A stretch of DNA of 21,394 nucleotides. Source: Firmicutes bacterium UBA1422. Its GTDB lineage: Bacteria > Bacillota > Clostridia > Peptostreptococcales > Anaerovoracaceae. Within the stretch, counting starts at the first letter, position 1, and each line of letters starts with the position of its first letter. Made by a program: the position numbers and the translations under genes. The stretch spans positions 1 to 21,394 of the forward strand of contig DBPK01000009.1 in assembly GCA_002304835.1 (NCBI GenBank). The letters run 5' to 3'. Positions 13,980 through 21,394 of this stretch are shown in pieces. The notes under the pieces were generated by a model. It had not been told where the DNA came from. It saw only the letters and a list, made by a program, of their open reading frames with translations, and searched no databases.

Positions 13980-14008
13980 ATTATACGGCGGAGAGGGGGC
14001 TTAGTCAA
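13980..14008 (-). promoter_or_regulatory. Strong promoter giving a leaderless mntP transcript
   Basis: -35 TTGACT (14008-14003), a 17-bp spacer and -10 TATAAT (13985-13980). Only TTTTTC separates the -10 from the mntP ATG, so the expected +1 is the A of the start codon at 13973. Confidence 0.85.
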
Positions 14009-14042
14009 GAAAGACAGAACGGGTTTTCATATTTGGAGGATC

Positions 14043-15377
14043 TTATCTGAAAGAATAATGATACTTTTCCCTGTATCTTTGAAACATTGCAAGTGAAAGG
14101 ACAACTGTCACGATGTCAGTCATGACAAGAGCAAGCCATACACCGTTGATGCCGAAAAGATATGACAGCAAAAATCCTAAGACGATGACCAGTACAAGAC
14201 CGCGGCTAAGAGATATCAATGCGGAGATCTTGCCGTTTCCGTAGGCGGTGAAGAATCCCGAAGCAAAAATATTTATGCCGGTGAAAAGAAAGCCTATGGC
14301 CATGAACCTGAGGCCGGTAGTGGCCATATCATAGACCTGGCTGCCGGCAGGAACAAAAACACCTGAAAGCATCGGGGCAAAGAAAAGACAAACTGCCGAA
14401 ATAAGTATTGAGGAAAACAGAATGAAGTTTTTCGAATATTTTAGAAAGCAGTTCACTTTTTCGTATCCCCCGGCACCGTAATAATAGCTTATAAGAGGAG
14501 CCACTCCAGTAACATAACCCAGATATACAGAAACCATGAAGTAGAGTATCTCAAGAACTATAGTTAATGCAGCCACTCCCGTTTCTCCTGCAAGATGCAT
14601 CATTATGTAGTTGAAAAAAAACACCATTATGCCCACAGATGATTCGGAAACCATTTCCGAAGAACCGTTTAACATGGAATGACCAATGTATGCCCAGTCA
14701 ATTTTGGTCTTTACGAATTTCAGTTTGGTATCGCGAAAAATAAAATAGCAGGCACCCATTATCACTGTGGAATACATTCCGGCGAAAGTGGCCCAGGCGG
14801 CACCTTCGATGCCCCAGTCCAGATAAACAAGAAAGAGGACATCAAGGGCGATATGGACTGTTCCGCTGACTATATAAAGAGCCAGTGTGAATCCGGGTTT
14901 TCCGTCGACACGTATGAAAAACTCGAACAGTACACCTATAAAACCTGCAGGCATGGCAAAAATAAGGATCAGGCCGTAAGTCCTGCAATAATCCCAAAGT
15001 ACATCTGAAGCTCCCAGAAATAAAAGCAATTCGTCAATAAAGATAAGAGCCGGAAGTATCATTATAAGAGCTATGACGGCGGCAACTATATATATAAGGG
15101 TAAATTTCTGATTGGCTTCCAGGGCTTTGCCCTGCCCCATCTTTATGGCCACCAGAGCAGAAGAACCGGCTGCCAACATGACAGAAACTCCCCATATAAA
15201 GCCGAATACGGGACATACTATGTTCAGCGCCGCAAGAGCATGAGTGTTTATGCAGTTGGCGATAAAAATACTGTCAACAACGGAATAAAGCCCTATCACC
15301 AGCAGCATTATCACTGAGGGAGATACGAAACCAAAAAATCTTTTTACTGTTACTCCATCATCAAATAGATGTTCCAT
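14043..15377 (-). CDS. MATE-family multidrug efflux transporter
   Basis: 444 residues with about twelve membrane helices in two MATE halves. The N-terminal FFGFVSPSVIMLLVIGLYSVVDSIFIAN and the internal GMYSTVIMG and ASGFFTAYGNGK segments fit the NorM/MepA-like branch. Such pumps exchange Na+ or H+ for cationic drugs. It is divergent from a MerR regulator with a GyrI-like ligand domain and has a promoter of MerR-activated design, so drug-inducible expression is likely. AAGG lies about 8 nt before the ATG. The next gene on this strand, mntP, has its own promoter. Confidence 0.92.
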   Translation of the reverse strand: MEHLFDDGVTVKRFFGFVSPSVIMLLVIGLYSVVDSIFIANCINTHALAALNIVCPVFGFIWGVSVMLAAGSSALVAIKMGQGKALEANQKFTLIYIVAAVIALIMILPALIFIDELLLFLGASDVLWDYCRTYGLILIFAMPAGFIGVLFEFFIRVDGKPGFTLALYIVSGTVHIALDVLFLVYLDWGIEGAAWATFAGMYSTVIMGACYFIFRDTKLKFVKTKIDWAYIGHSMLNGSSEMVSESSVGIMVFFFNYIMMHLAGETGVAALTIVLEILYFMVSVYLGYVTGVAPLISYYYGAGGYEKVNCFLKYSKNFILFSSILISAVCLFFAPMLSGVFVPAGSQVYDMATTGLRFMAIGFLFTGINIFASGFFTAYGNGKISALISLSRGLVLVIVLGFLLSYLFGINGVWLALVMTDIVTVVLSLAMFQRYREKYHYSFR

Positions 15378-15397
15378 TTTCCGACCTTACACTAATA

Positions 15398-15426
15398 TTG
15401 AAAAAACAACAAGGATATGTTAAAGT
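15398..15426 (+). promoter_or_regulatory. Possible promoter of the MerR regulator gene
   Basis: TTGAAA (15398-15403), a 17-bp spacer and TAAAGT (15421-15426) with an extended TG one base upstream. It overlaps the left end of the dyad, which would allow autorepression. The -10 is non-consensus. Confidence 0.5.
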
Positions 15427-15447
15427 ATACGGTAACCGTATAGTCAA
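15417..15447 (-). promoter_or_regulatory. MerR-type operator and MATE gene promoter
   Basis: On the minus strand -35 TTGACT (15447-15442) and -10 TAACAT (15422-15417) are separated by 19 bp, the over-long spacing typical of MerR-activated promoters. The spacer holds the dyad TATACGGT-A-ACCGTATA in plus-strand reading (15426-15442, 8-bp arms). Ligand-bound MerR proteins twist such spacers to activate. Confidence 0.86.
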
Positions 15448-15463
15448 TAGGAGAAGATAAAAA

Positions 15464-16270
15464 ATGAGAGATCATTTTACCACGGGAGAATTTGCGAAAC
15501 TATGCAGAGTCAAAAAGCAGACTCTTTTTCATTATGATGATATCGGTATACTCAGCCCGGAAATCGTTGCCCGGAACGGTTACAGGTACTATTCATATAA
15601 GCAGCTTGAAACCTTTTATATGATCGCCACCCTCAAGGAGCTGGATATGCCGCTGAAGGAGATACGGGAATACATGGACAGGAGAAGCCCGGAAAACTTT
15701 GTGAGACTCCTTGAAGCCCAGGCCGTAAAGGCGGAAGATAGTATCAGGAAGCTGCAGTATATGAGGAGCTATATAAACAAAAAACTTCAGATCACTAAAG
15801 AAGCCATTGACATAGAAAAAGAAAAGATACATATAGAGGCGCAGCCGAAAGAACATTTTATAATAACCGAATATTCAGGCCCCAATGAAGATGAAGATAT
15901 AGACAAAGCCATAACAAGACATTTCAATTACTGCAAGGAACTGGGCATACAAAGTGCATACGGTATAGGGGGCATGATAGAGACAGAAAATATCCGCAGA
16001 AAAAACGAATACAGATATGCTTATTTCTATACGCGGACAGAGAAGCTTTCTGTTCCCGGATTTTTCAGCAAACCAAGAGGGGAATATCTGACATACTATG
16101 ATCCAAACGGTTACAGTAAAATTGAAGAAGTTGCCGCAAAGCTTATTTCCTATGCAAAAGAAAAGGGTCGCCGGGCAGGTAAATACTTTTATGAAGAGCT
16201 GGCTCTTGACGGATTATCCAGCAAGAGACTTTATGACTACACTATCAAGCTTTCCCTGCAGATAAAATAA
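15464..16270 (+). CDS. MerR-family regulator with GyrI-like effector domain
   Basis: 268 residues. Residues 1-75 are the MerR winged helix (TTGEFAKLCRVKKQTLFHYD, then NGYRYYSYKQLETFYMI). Residues about 80-118 form the dimerisation coiled coil. The rest resembles the GyrI/BmrR drug-binding domain (HFIITEYSGPNED, GEYLTYYDPNGYSK). It probably activates the divergent MATE gene on binding a lipophilic compound. GGAGAAG lies about 7 nt before the ATG. The 3' end overlaps the opposing leuB gene by 26 nt, with no convincing terminator between them. Confidence 0.93.
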   Translation: MRDHFTTGEFAKLCRVKKQTLFHYDDIGILSPEIVARNGYRYYSYKQLETFYMIATLKELDMPLKEIREYMDRRSPENFVRLLEAQAVKAEDSIRKLQYMRSYINKKLQITKEAIDIEKEKIHIEAQPKEHFIITEYSGPNEDEDIDKAITRHFNYCKELGIQSAYGIGGMIETENIRRKNEYRYAYFYTRTEKLSVPGFFSKPRGEYLTYYDPNGYSKIEEVAAKLISYAKEKGRRAGKYFYEELALDGLSSKRLYDYTIKLSLQIK

Positions 16271-17384
16271 AAGGACATATCTCTTCAGCTATGAGATCTC
16301 CGGCTTCTTTTGTGCCCACTTCTTTTTTTGCCGGAGCTACATTGGTCATATCAGTATTCTCTTCTGATGGCGGTTCCATTAGATCGGGAGTTCGATAACC
16401 TTTTTTAAGTACTCTTCTTACTGCAGAGCTTATTTCGTCAGATTCCTCTAAAAGTCCGAAACTGTATCTGAGCATCATTGCAGCAGAAAGGATAGCGGCC
16501 ATTGGATTGGCTTTGTCCCTGCCGGCCAGATCCGGAGCAGAACCATGCACCGGTTCGTACATCCCGAAATTGCCCGTCGTCAGACTTGCAGAAGGCAGCA
16601 AGCCTATTGAGCCTGTTATCTGGCTGGCTTCATCGGAAAGTATATCTCCGAAGATATTGCTTGTAACTATAACATCGAACTGTTTTGGATCACGAACAAG
16701 CTGCATGGCGGCATTGTCCACATACATGTTGTTTAATTCTATTTGAGGGTATTCTTTGGCGGTTTCAGAAACCACCCTTCTCCACAGTCTTGAGCTTTCA
16801 AGAACATTGGCCTTATCCACGCTGGTAACTTTTTTATTTCTTTTTGATGCCATATCAAAAGCAGTTTGAGCTATGCGTTGTACTTCTTTTTCGGAATAAA
16901 GCTCCACGTCATAGGCGGCATGGCCCATATCTGTTTCTTTTGTTCCTTTTTCGCCGAAATATATGCCTCCTGTAAGCTCTCTTACCACCACAAAATCAAG
17001 ACCGTCTTTTACTATTTCCGGTTTAAGAGGACAAGCTGAAGCAAGTTCTTCAAAAAGCAAAGCAGGTCTTATGTTGGCATAAAGTTCCAGAGCTTTGCGA
17101 AGGCCCAAAAGTGCAGTTTCGGGTCTTTTGTCGCCGGGAAGATCATCCCATTTCCATCCCCCGACTGCTCCCAGAAGGACTGAATCGGATGACTTGCAGG
17201 CGCTTAGGGTGTCTTCCGGCAGTGCCTTTCCGGTTTGGTCAATGGCGATCCCTCCGGCTAAAAGTTCCTGATATGAAAACTTATGCCCGAATTTGTCTGC
17301 GATACGGTCAAGGACCTTTACTGTTTCTCTTATGACTTCGGGACCTATGCCGTCCCCGGGGATGACAGCTATGTTATAGTTCAT
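16245..17384 (-). CDS. leuB: 3-Isopropylmalate dehydrogenase
   Basis: 379 residues, a little longer than the usual 355-365 because of a segment near the C-terminus (SSEENTDMTNVAPAKK). It oxidises and decarboxylates 3-isopropylmalate with NAD+. Conserved blocks: AVIPGDGIGPEV, LLGAVGGWKWD, RELTGGIYFG, VDKANVLESSRLWR, the metal-binding Asp cluster NIFGDILSDEASQ and EPVHGSAPDLAG. AAAGGAG lies 6 nt before the ATG. It is the last gene of the leu operon, 15 nt after leuD. Confidence 0.95.
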   Translation of the reverse strand: MNYNIAVIPGDGIGPEVIRETVKVLDRIADKFGHKFSYQELLAGGIAIDQTGKALPEDTLSACKSSDSVLLGAVGGWKWDDLPGDKRPETALLGLRKALELYANIRPALLFEELASACPLKPEIVKDGLDFVVVRELTGGIYFGEKGTKETDMGHAAYDVELYSEKEVQRIAQTAFDMASKRNKKVTSVDKANVLESSRLWRRVVSETAKEYPQIELNNMYVDNAAMQLVRDPKQFDVIVTSNIFGDILSDEASQITGSIGLLPSASLTTGNFGMYEPVHGSAPDLAGRDKANPMAAILSAAMMLRYSFGLLEESDEISSAVRRVLKKGYRTPDLMEPPSEENTDMTNVAPAKKEVGTKEAGDLIAEEICPFILSAGKA

Positions 17385-17399
17385 TTTTTTCTCCTTTGT

Positions 17400-17879
17400 C
17401 TATTCGATACTTTTTAGAAGTCCGCCCTTGTCGATTATGTTTTTGATGAAATCGGGAAAGGGAATAGCCATATATGTTTCGTTTTTTGTCAGATCAACTA
17501 TTTCACCCGAATCAAAATCCACAGCGACTTCGTCTCCGTCGCATATGTTTTCACCGGCTTCTTCACATTCAAGTATTGGAAGGCCGATGTTTATGGCATT
17601 TCGATAAAAAATACGGGCAAAGCTTTTTGCTATAACGCAGGAGACGCCGGTGGCTTTTATGGCTATGGGTGCATGTTCTCTTGAAGAGCCGCAACCGAAG
17701 TTATGGCCTCCGACAATTATATCTCCGGGTTTCACCTTTTTGACGAAATCCTTGTCCAGGTCTTCCATACAATGGGCGGCAAGTTCTCTGTGATCGGAGG
17801 TGTTTAAGTATCTTGCCGGGATTATAACATCAGTATCAACATTATCGCCGTATTTATGTGCATATATTTTTGCTTTCAT
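17400..17879 (-). CDS. leuD: 3-Isopropylmalate dehydratase small subunit
   Basis: 159 residues, the short LeuD type that pairs with a clostridial/archaeal-type LeuC. Key blocks are GDNVDTDVIIPARYL, GGHNFGCGSSREHAP (substrate-binding loop) and FARIFYRNAINIGLP. With LeuC it isomerises 2-isopropylmalate to 3-isopropylmalate. The ATG at 17879 follows AAGGAG by about 7 nt and overlaps the leuC stop as ATGA; a longer frame from 17915 lies within leuC and is not used. Confidence 0.95.
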   Translation of the reverse strand: MKAKIYAHKYGDNVDTDVIIPARYLNTSDHRELAAHCMEDLDKDFVKKVKPGDIIVGGHNFGCGSSREHAPIAIKATGVSCVIAKSFARIFYRNAINIGLPILECEEAGENICDGDEVAVDFDSGEIVDLTKNETYMAIPFPDFIKNIIDKGGLLKSIE

Positions 17880-19216
17880 TTTTGTTCTCCTTCCGGGGCG
17901 TTTATATATCCGCATATGGCAGAAGCCGCTGCCACCTGCGGCCCCGACAGAAATATCTTAGAATCCGGGTGACCCATGCGCCCGACGAAATTTCTGTTTG
18001 TGGTGGCAAGACAACGCTCTCCCTGGGCCAATATGCCCATGTGACCTCCGAGGCAGGGTCCGCAGGTGGGCGTTGAAACAACGCAGCCGGCATCTATGAA
18101 AATTTCCATATAGCCACGGGTGATGCATTCCCTGTATATCTTCTGTGTGGCGGGAATTATGATCGCTCTCACATCTTTTGCAATATGATTTCCCTTTAAT
18201 ATGCCGGCGGCGGCGGCCATGTCAGACAGTCTGCCGTTGGTACAGGAGCCTATTACGACCTGATCTATTTTGATCCTTCCTTTGTCATCGGTGGCCACGT
18301 CGAAGATCTTACCGCAGGAGCCAAGGGACTCTATTTCATCCGTAGTCACCGCATTTTCGGGCAGGCTTGGGAAAGCCACTGTGGAACGGATGGAAGAGAG
18401 ATCTATTATATGTGTTTCTTCATATATGGCATCCGGATCCGGATCATAGGATATCCATTTTCTTTCAGCAAAAGTGCCGGGGGCATTCTTTATATGTTCC
18501 TTTACATATGAGTTCGTCAGATCGTCAAATTTAAAAATACAGTTTTTTGCCCCCGCTTCTATTGCCATATTGGCAATAGTGAAACGGTCATCCATTGAAA
18601 GACATGAAAGTCCTTCTCCCATGAATTCCATAGATTTGTAGAGAGCTCCGTCCACACCGATCTTTCCTATTATATGAAGTATGACATCTTTTCCGCCAAT
18701 ACCCTCAGAAAGCCTTCCCTTCATATCGAATTTGATGGCGGAGGGGACCTTGAACCAGGCTTCTCCCGTTTTCATGCCGGCGGCAAGGTCCGTGCTGCCC
18801 ACACCGGTGGAAAAAGCGTTGAGTGCCCCATAAGTACAGGTATGTGAATCTGCACCTATGACAGTTTCTCCCGGAGCAACCAGACCTTTTTCGGGCAGCA
18901 GGGCATGCTCGATGCCCATTTCGCCCACATCATAGAAATTTTCTATGTCGAATTTTTTTGCAAAGGTACGGCACTGTTTGCATTGCTGGGCGGCCTTGAT
19001 ATCCTTGTTGGGAGCAAAGTGATCCATTACAAGAGATATCCTCTTTTTATCGAAAACACTTTCAAATCCGGCCTTTTCAAATTCATTGATAGAAACAGGA
19101 GCGGTTATATCGTTTGCAAGGACCATATCAAGACCGGCTTTTATGAGTTGTCCCGCCCGTACGCTGTCAAGTCCGGCTTTTGATGCAAGTATTTTTTGAG
19201 TCATTGTCATTCCCAT
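17876..19216 (-). CDS. leuC: 3-Isopropylmalate dehydratase large subunit
   Basis: 446 residues in the aconitase superfamily. The 4Fe-4S ligands are Cys325 (VIGSCTNGR), Cys385 and Cys388 (TPTCGPCLGGH). Other conserved blocks are GADSHTCTYGALNAFSTGVGSTD and DHFAPNKD. The ATG at 19216 follows AAAGGAG by about 7 nt; the frame extends to 19237, but that start overlaps leuA without a ribosome binding site. It lies 13 nt after leuA. The oxygen-sensitive cluster suits an anaerobe. Confidence 0.95.
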   Translation of the reverse strand: MGMTMTQKILASKAGLDSVRAGQLIKAGLDMVLANDITAPVSINEFEKAGFESVFDKKRISLVMDHFAPNKDIKAAQQCKQCRTFAKKFDIENFYDVGEMGIEHALLPEKGLVAPGETVIGADSHTCTYGALNAFSTGVGSTDLAAGMKTGEAWFKVPSAIKFDMKGRLSEGIGGKDVILHIIGKIGVDGALYKSMEFMGEGLSCLSMDDRFTIANMAIEAGAKNCIFKFDDLTNSYVKEHIKNAPGTFAERKWISYDPDPDAIYEETHIIDLSSIRSTVAFPSLPENAVTTDEIESLGSCGKIFDVATDDKGRIKIDQVVIGSCTNGRLSDMAAAAGILKGNHIAKDVRAIIIPATQKIYRECITRGYMEIFIDAGCVVSTPTCGPCLGGHMGILAQGERCLATTNRNFVGRMGHPDSKIFLSGPQVAAASAICGYINAPEGEQK

Positions 19217-19229
19217 TTTTCTGCTCCTT

Positions 19230-20933
19230 TCATTCAACGAAATGATTTATTTTGTTCATTCTGTTTATGGCGCTTACCAGGGCGTTTATGGAAGCGAAGA
19301 TTATGTCTTCGTGGAGTCCCACTCCCCAGTATAGCCATCCTTTTGAATCGGAAATGGCTACATATGCTGCGGCCCTTGAATCCGATTCTGATTCGAGAGC
19401 ATGTTCCGAATATGTAACGAATTCATAATCGAAAGTATAGGGACTTTGGCTAAGGGCCTTACTTACGGCATCCAGACGACCGTTGCCGTCCGCATGAAGA
19501 TGATAAGTTTTTCCCGAAATATCCACATCTATATCCACGGACATTCCGTTGTTGTTTTTGTATCCGGATATTTTTTTGAAGGTGGCATCTGTTATATCTA
19601 CAGGCTCAAAAACATTTATGTATTCCTCATCGAAGAGATCAAATATCTCTTCCGGCCGAAGTTCTTTGTGTTTCCTGTCCGAAACCCCCTTCACCATATA
19701 GCCTACTTCTTCTCTCATTTTTGCGGGAATAATATATCCGAAGTTGTGTTCCAGTATATATGCCACGCCTCCTTTTCCCGACTGACTGTTTATTCTTATA
19801 ACATCTGCTTCGTAAACACGACCCAGATCTGTGGGATCGACAGGAAGATAGGGAACGGTCCAGCGATCAGTATCAGAGTCTCTTCTATAGGCCATGCCCT
19901 TTGCGATGGCATCCTGATGAGAGCCGGAAAAGGCTGCAAATACCAGCTGTCCACCATAGGGGTGTCTGGGATGGACCCTGATGCCGGTAAACTTTTCATA
20001 CATTTTGACCACATTGGGCATATCCGAAAAATCAAGTCCCGGGTCCACACCATGGGTATAAAGATTCATGGCAAGAGTTACTATGTCCACATTGCCTGTG
20101 CGTTCGCCGTTTCCGAAAAGAGTTCCTTCTATCCTGTCTGCGCCGGCCAGAAGACCCAGTTCTGCATCGGCGACACCGGTTCCCCTGTCATTATGAGGAT
20201 GCAGGGACACAAGAAGATCCTCTCTTTTGTGAAGATGCTTGCACATGTATTCGATCTGTGAAGCATAAACATGGGGCATGGACATCTGAACAGTGCTGGG
20301 AAGATTGATTATAAGTTTGTTATCGGCGGAAGGATCAAGTATATCTATGACGGCATTGCATACTTCTGCCGCAAACTCGGGCTCTGTGCCTGTGAAACTT
20401 TCTGGAGAATATTCAAACTGATAGCGGGTACCGCTTTTGTCTTTGCCGGCATATTCCTTTATCAGTTTTGCACCTGATGCGGCGATGTTGATGATCTCTT
20501 TTTTATCCGCCTTAAAGACCTGCTCTCTTTGGGCCAGGGAAGTGGAGTTATAAAGATGGACCACCGCATTTTTTGCTCCCTTTAGTGCATCAAAAGTTTT
20601 TGCTATTATATGCTCTCTTGACTGGGTAAGGACTTGCACCTTCACATCATCGGGTATCAGGTCTCTTTCTATCAAGCAGCGAAGAAATTCATATTCAGTG
20701 TCGGAAGCGGCGGGAAACCCCACCTCTATTTCCTTAAAACCTGTCTTTACCAGGAATTGAAAAAACTCGAGTTTTTCTTCTAGGGTCATGGGAACAATAA
20801 GGGCTTGATTTCCATCCCTTAGATCGACACTGCACCATATGGGGGCTTTTTCTGTCCGGTCTTTGTTTGTCCAATCCATGGATTTTTCAGGGGGCATAAA
20901 ATATCCCGCCTTGTACTTTTGCCAGTTTTGCAT
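19230..20933 (-). CDS. leuA: 2-Isopropylmalate synthase, yeast/actinobacterial type (IPMS2)
   Basis: 567 residues, matching the longer IPMS2 form, which starts WxKYKxxxF. It condenses acetyl-CoA with 2-ketoisovalerate, the committed step of leucine synthesis. Catalytic-barrel motifs are SVDLRDGNQAL (35-45, Arg39/Asp40), LHPHNDRGTG (244-253, metal His245/His247) and GNGERTGN (274-281). A C-terminal regulatory domain from about residue 440 is expected to bind Leu for feedback inhibition. AAAGGAA lies about 7 nt before the ATG. It is the first gene of leuACDB, downstream of the T-box. Confidence 0.96.
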   Translation of the reverse strand: MQNWQKYKAGYFMPPEKSMDWTNKDRTEKAPIWCSVDLRDGNQALIVPMTLEEKLEFFQFLVKTGFKEIEVGFPAASDTEYEFLRCLIERDLIPDDVKVQVLTQSREHIIAKTFDALKGAKNAVVHLYNSTSLAQREQVFKADKKEIINIAASGAKLIKEYAGKDKSGTRYQFEYSPESFTGTEPEFAAEVCNAVIDILDPSADNKLIINLPSTVQMSMPHVYASQIEYMCKHLHKREDLLVSLHPHNDRGTGVADAELGLLAGADRIEGTLFGNGERTGNVDIVTLAMNLYTHGVDPGLDFSDMPNVVKMYEKFTGIRVHPRHPYGGQLVFAAFSGSHQDAIAKGMAYRRDSDTDRWTVPYLPVDPTDLGRVYEADVIRINSQSGKGGVAYILEHNFGYIIPAKMREEVGYMVKGVSDRKHKELRPEEIFDLFDEEYINVFEPVDITDATFKKISGYKNNNGMSVDIDVDISGKTYHLHADGNGRLDAVSKALSQSPYTFDYEFVTYSEHALESESDSRAAAYVAISDSKGWLYWGVGLHEDIIFASINALVSAINRMNKINHFVE

Positions 20934-20962
20934 GATTATTTCCTTTCACGGTGCCGCTTATC

Positions 20963-20995
20963 AAAAAACCTTCGCCTCATGTAAGAGACGAAGGT
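20963..20995 (-). terminator. T-box terminator before leuA
   Basis: ACCTTCGTCTC (20995-20985) pairs with GAGGCGAAGGT (20978-20968), 11 bp with one G-U pair and a 6-nt loop, followed by T-run 20968-20963. It lies 30 nt before leuA. Confidence 0.93.
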
Positions 20996-21163
20996 ATAAA
21001 ACTTCCGCGGTACCACTCTTATTGCTCCGGCCATCACCGGAACCTCTTAAAAGTTTTGCTCGGGGGTGAGACACCACCTTGGGATCTGCAGCCTTCCACC
21101 TTACGGCTGCTCTCTTTGAGATCTCAAATAATGGTTTATTCCCTTCAATGCAGTATTTAATTA
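20963..21163 (-). promoter_or_regulatory. Leucine T-box riboswitch (specifier CUC)
   Basis: The conserved T-box AAGAGTGGTACCGCGG lies at about 21020-21005. Upstream, a stem I region includes GAGAGCAGCC...GGCTGC, and the stem I 3' side GTGTCTCACCCCCGAGC places CTC (21070-21068) at the specifier position, a Leu codon, in agreement with leuA. TGGT in the T-box bulge would pair with the ACCA end of uncharged tRNA-Leu. AAGAG pairs with CTCTT and GAAG with CTTC to build the antiterminator, competing with the terminator. Low charging of tRNA-Leu would open the leu operon. Confidence 0.93.
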
Positions 21164-21169
21164 AACTCA

Positions 21170-21198
21170 AGTATAATGAAACGGCATGAAATTGTCAA
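21170..21198 (-). promoter_or_regulatory. Promoter of the leu operon
   Basis: Perfect -35 TTGACA (21198-21193), a 17-bp spacer and -10 TATACT (21175-21170); start expected near 21163, at the beginning of the T-box leader. Confidence 0.88.
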
Positions 21199-21327
21199 GA
21201 AAAAAAGTATTTTCCGTCAGGAAAGGAAAAAAAGCGGGGACATTTAAATATTAAAGGGCTAATTTGTATATAAAAACAAAAAATATTACATTAATTTATT
21301 ACAAAAAACAAAAAATATAATAAATTA
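21199..21327. other. A/T-rich spacer between divergent promoters
   Basis: No gene is seen. The only structure noted is a short dyad TTTCC-GTCA-GGAAA near 21211-21224, just upstream of the leu -35, and homopolymeric A/T runs that could act as an UP-type element for either promoter. Confidence 0.5.
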
Positions 21328-21355
21328 TTGACTTTATTTATCAAAGGTATATAAT
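21328..21355 (+). promoter_or_regulatory. Rightward promoter for a gene beyond the window
   Basis: TTGACT (21328-21333), a 16-bp spacer and a perfect TATAAT (21350-21355). Transcription would start near 21362 and leave the window. Confidence 0.68.
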
Positions 21356-21374
21356 TTATTCATTATTCAAACTT

Positions 21375-21390
21375 ATGCATAACTCTGCAT
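21375..21390. promoter_or_regulatory. Short inverted repeat just after the rightward promoter start
   Basis: ATGCA (21375-21379) and TGCAT (21386-21390) flank a 6-nt centre at about +14 to +29 of the predicted transcript. The layout vaguely recalls ArgR-type boxes, but only 5-bp arms are visible and the controlled gene is outside the window. Confidence 0.35.
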
Positions 21391-21394
21391 TCAT

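Noticed and set aside
13974..14042. Mn2+ (yybP-ykoY) riboswitch upstream of mntP
   Set aside because: Only 69 nt separate mntP from the MATE stop, and the promoter occupies the part adjacent to the start codon, leaving no transcribed leader.
16285..16336. Inverted repeat CTCCGGC...GCCGGAG in the leuB 3' region as a merR terminator
   Set aside because: The loop is about 25 nt and no T-run follows on either strand; the T-run lies inside the loop.
19401..20261. 286-codon open frame on the plus strand
   Set aside because: It is antisense to leuA, which has every conserved IPMS motif; the translated product resembles nothing and has no ribosome binding site.

Overview
The window looks like chromosomal DNA of a low-GC, Gram-positive anaerobe of the class Clostridia; that placement is an inference. 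It rests on strong AGGAGG-type ribosome binding sites, A/T-rich intergenic DNA, a leucine T-box, a CnaB-type wall-anchored surface protein, AzlCD, a MATE/MerR pair and a clostridial-style aro cluster. No mobile element, rRNA, tRNA or CRISPR array was seen.

Layout. (1) 1-2384, plus strand: the 3' part of a CnaB-repeat cell-wall protein, a clear terminator, then a secreted protein with a beta-helix-like region and a C-terminal fibronectin III-like domain. (2) 2379-10648, minus strand: an eight-gene aromatic amino acid operon read from about 10613 to 2379: aroF (DAHP synthase) - tyrA - aroB - aroA - aroC - chorismate mutase - pheA - aroE/aroK fusion. Most junctions overlap or are tightly spaced. 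No 3-dehydroquinate dehydratase gene (aroD/aroQ) is present in the cluster. (3) 10668-12667: a LysR regulator divergent from azlC-azlD (branched-chain amino acid exporter). (4) 12684-13394: a small XRE repressor and a four-helix membrane protein behind nested palindromes. (5) 13419-13973: mntP manganese exporter, apparently leaderless. (6) 14043-16270: MATE transporter divergent from a MerR/GyrI-type regulator across a MerR-type operator. (7) 16245-21198, minus strand: leuA-leuC-leuD-leuB behind a T-box with a CUC (Leu) specifier. The right edge carries a rightward promoter for a gene outside the window. The stretch over 300 bases without a gene at 20934-21394 is filled by the leu T-box and promoter, an A/T-rich spacer and that rightward promoter.

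The most striking element lies in front of aroF. A 27-codon ORF with its own ribosome binding site contains a run of seven Phe/Tyr codons in eight (FYFYYFTY). It is followed by a rho-independent terminator, and a 12-bp alternative pairing would destroy that terminator. This is the full architecture of ribosome-mediated attenuation responding to Phe and Tyr, in a genome that in the same window uses a T-box for leucine. Other items worth a second look are the leaderless mntP promoter, the AroE-AroK fusion, rightward terminators buried in opposing coding sequences, and an in-frame 18-bp duplication in aroA.
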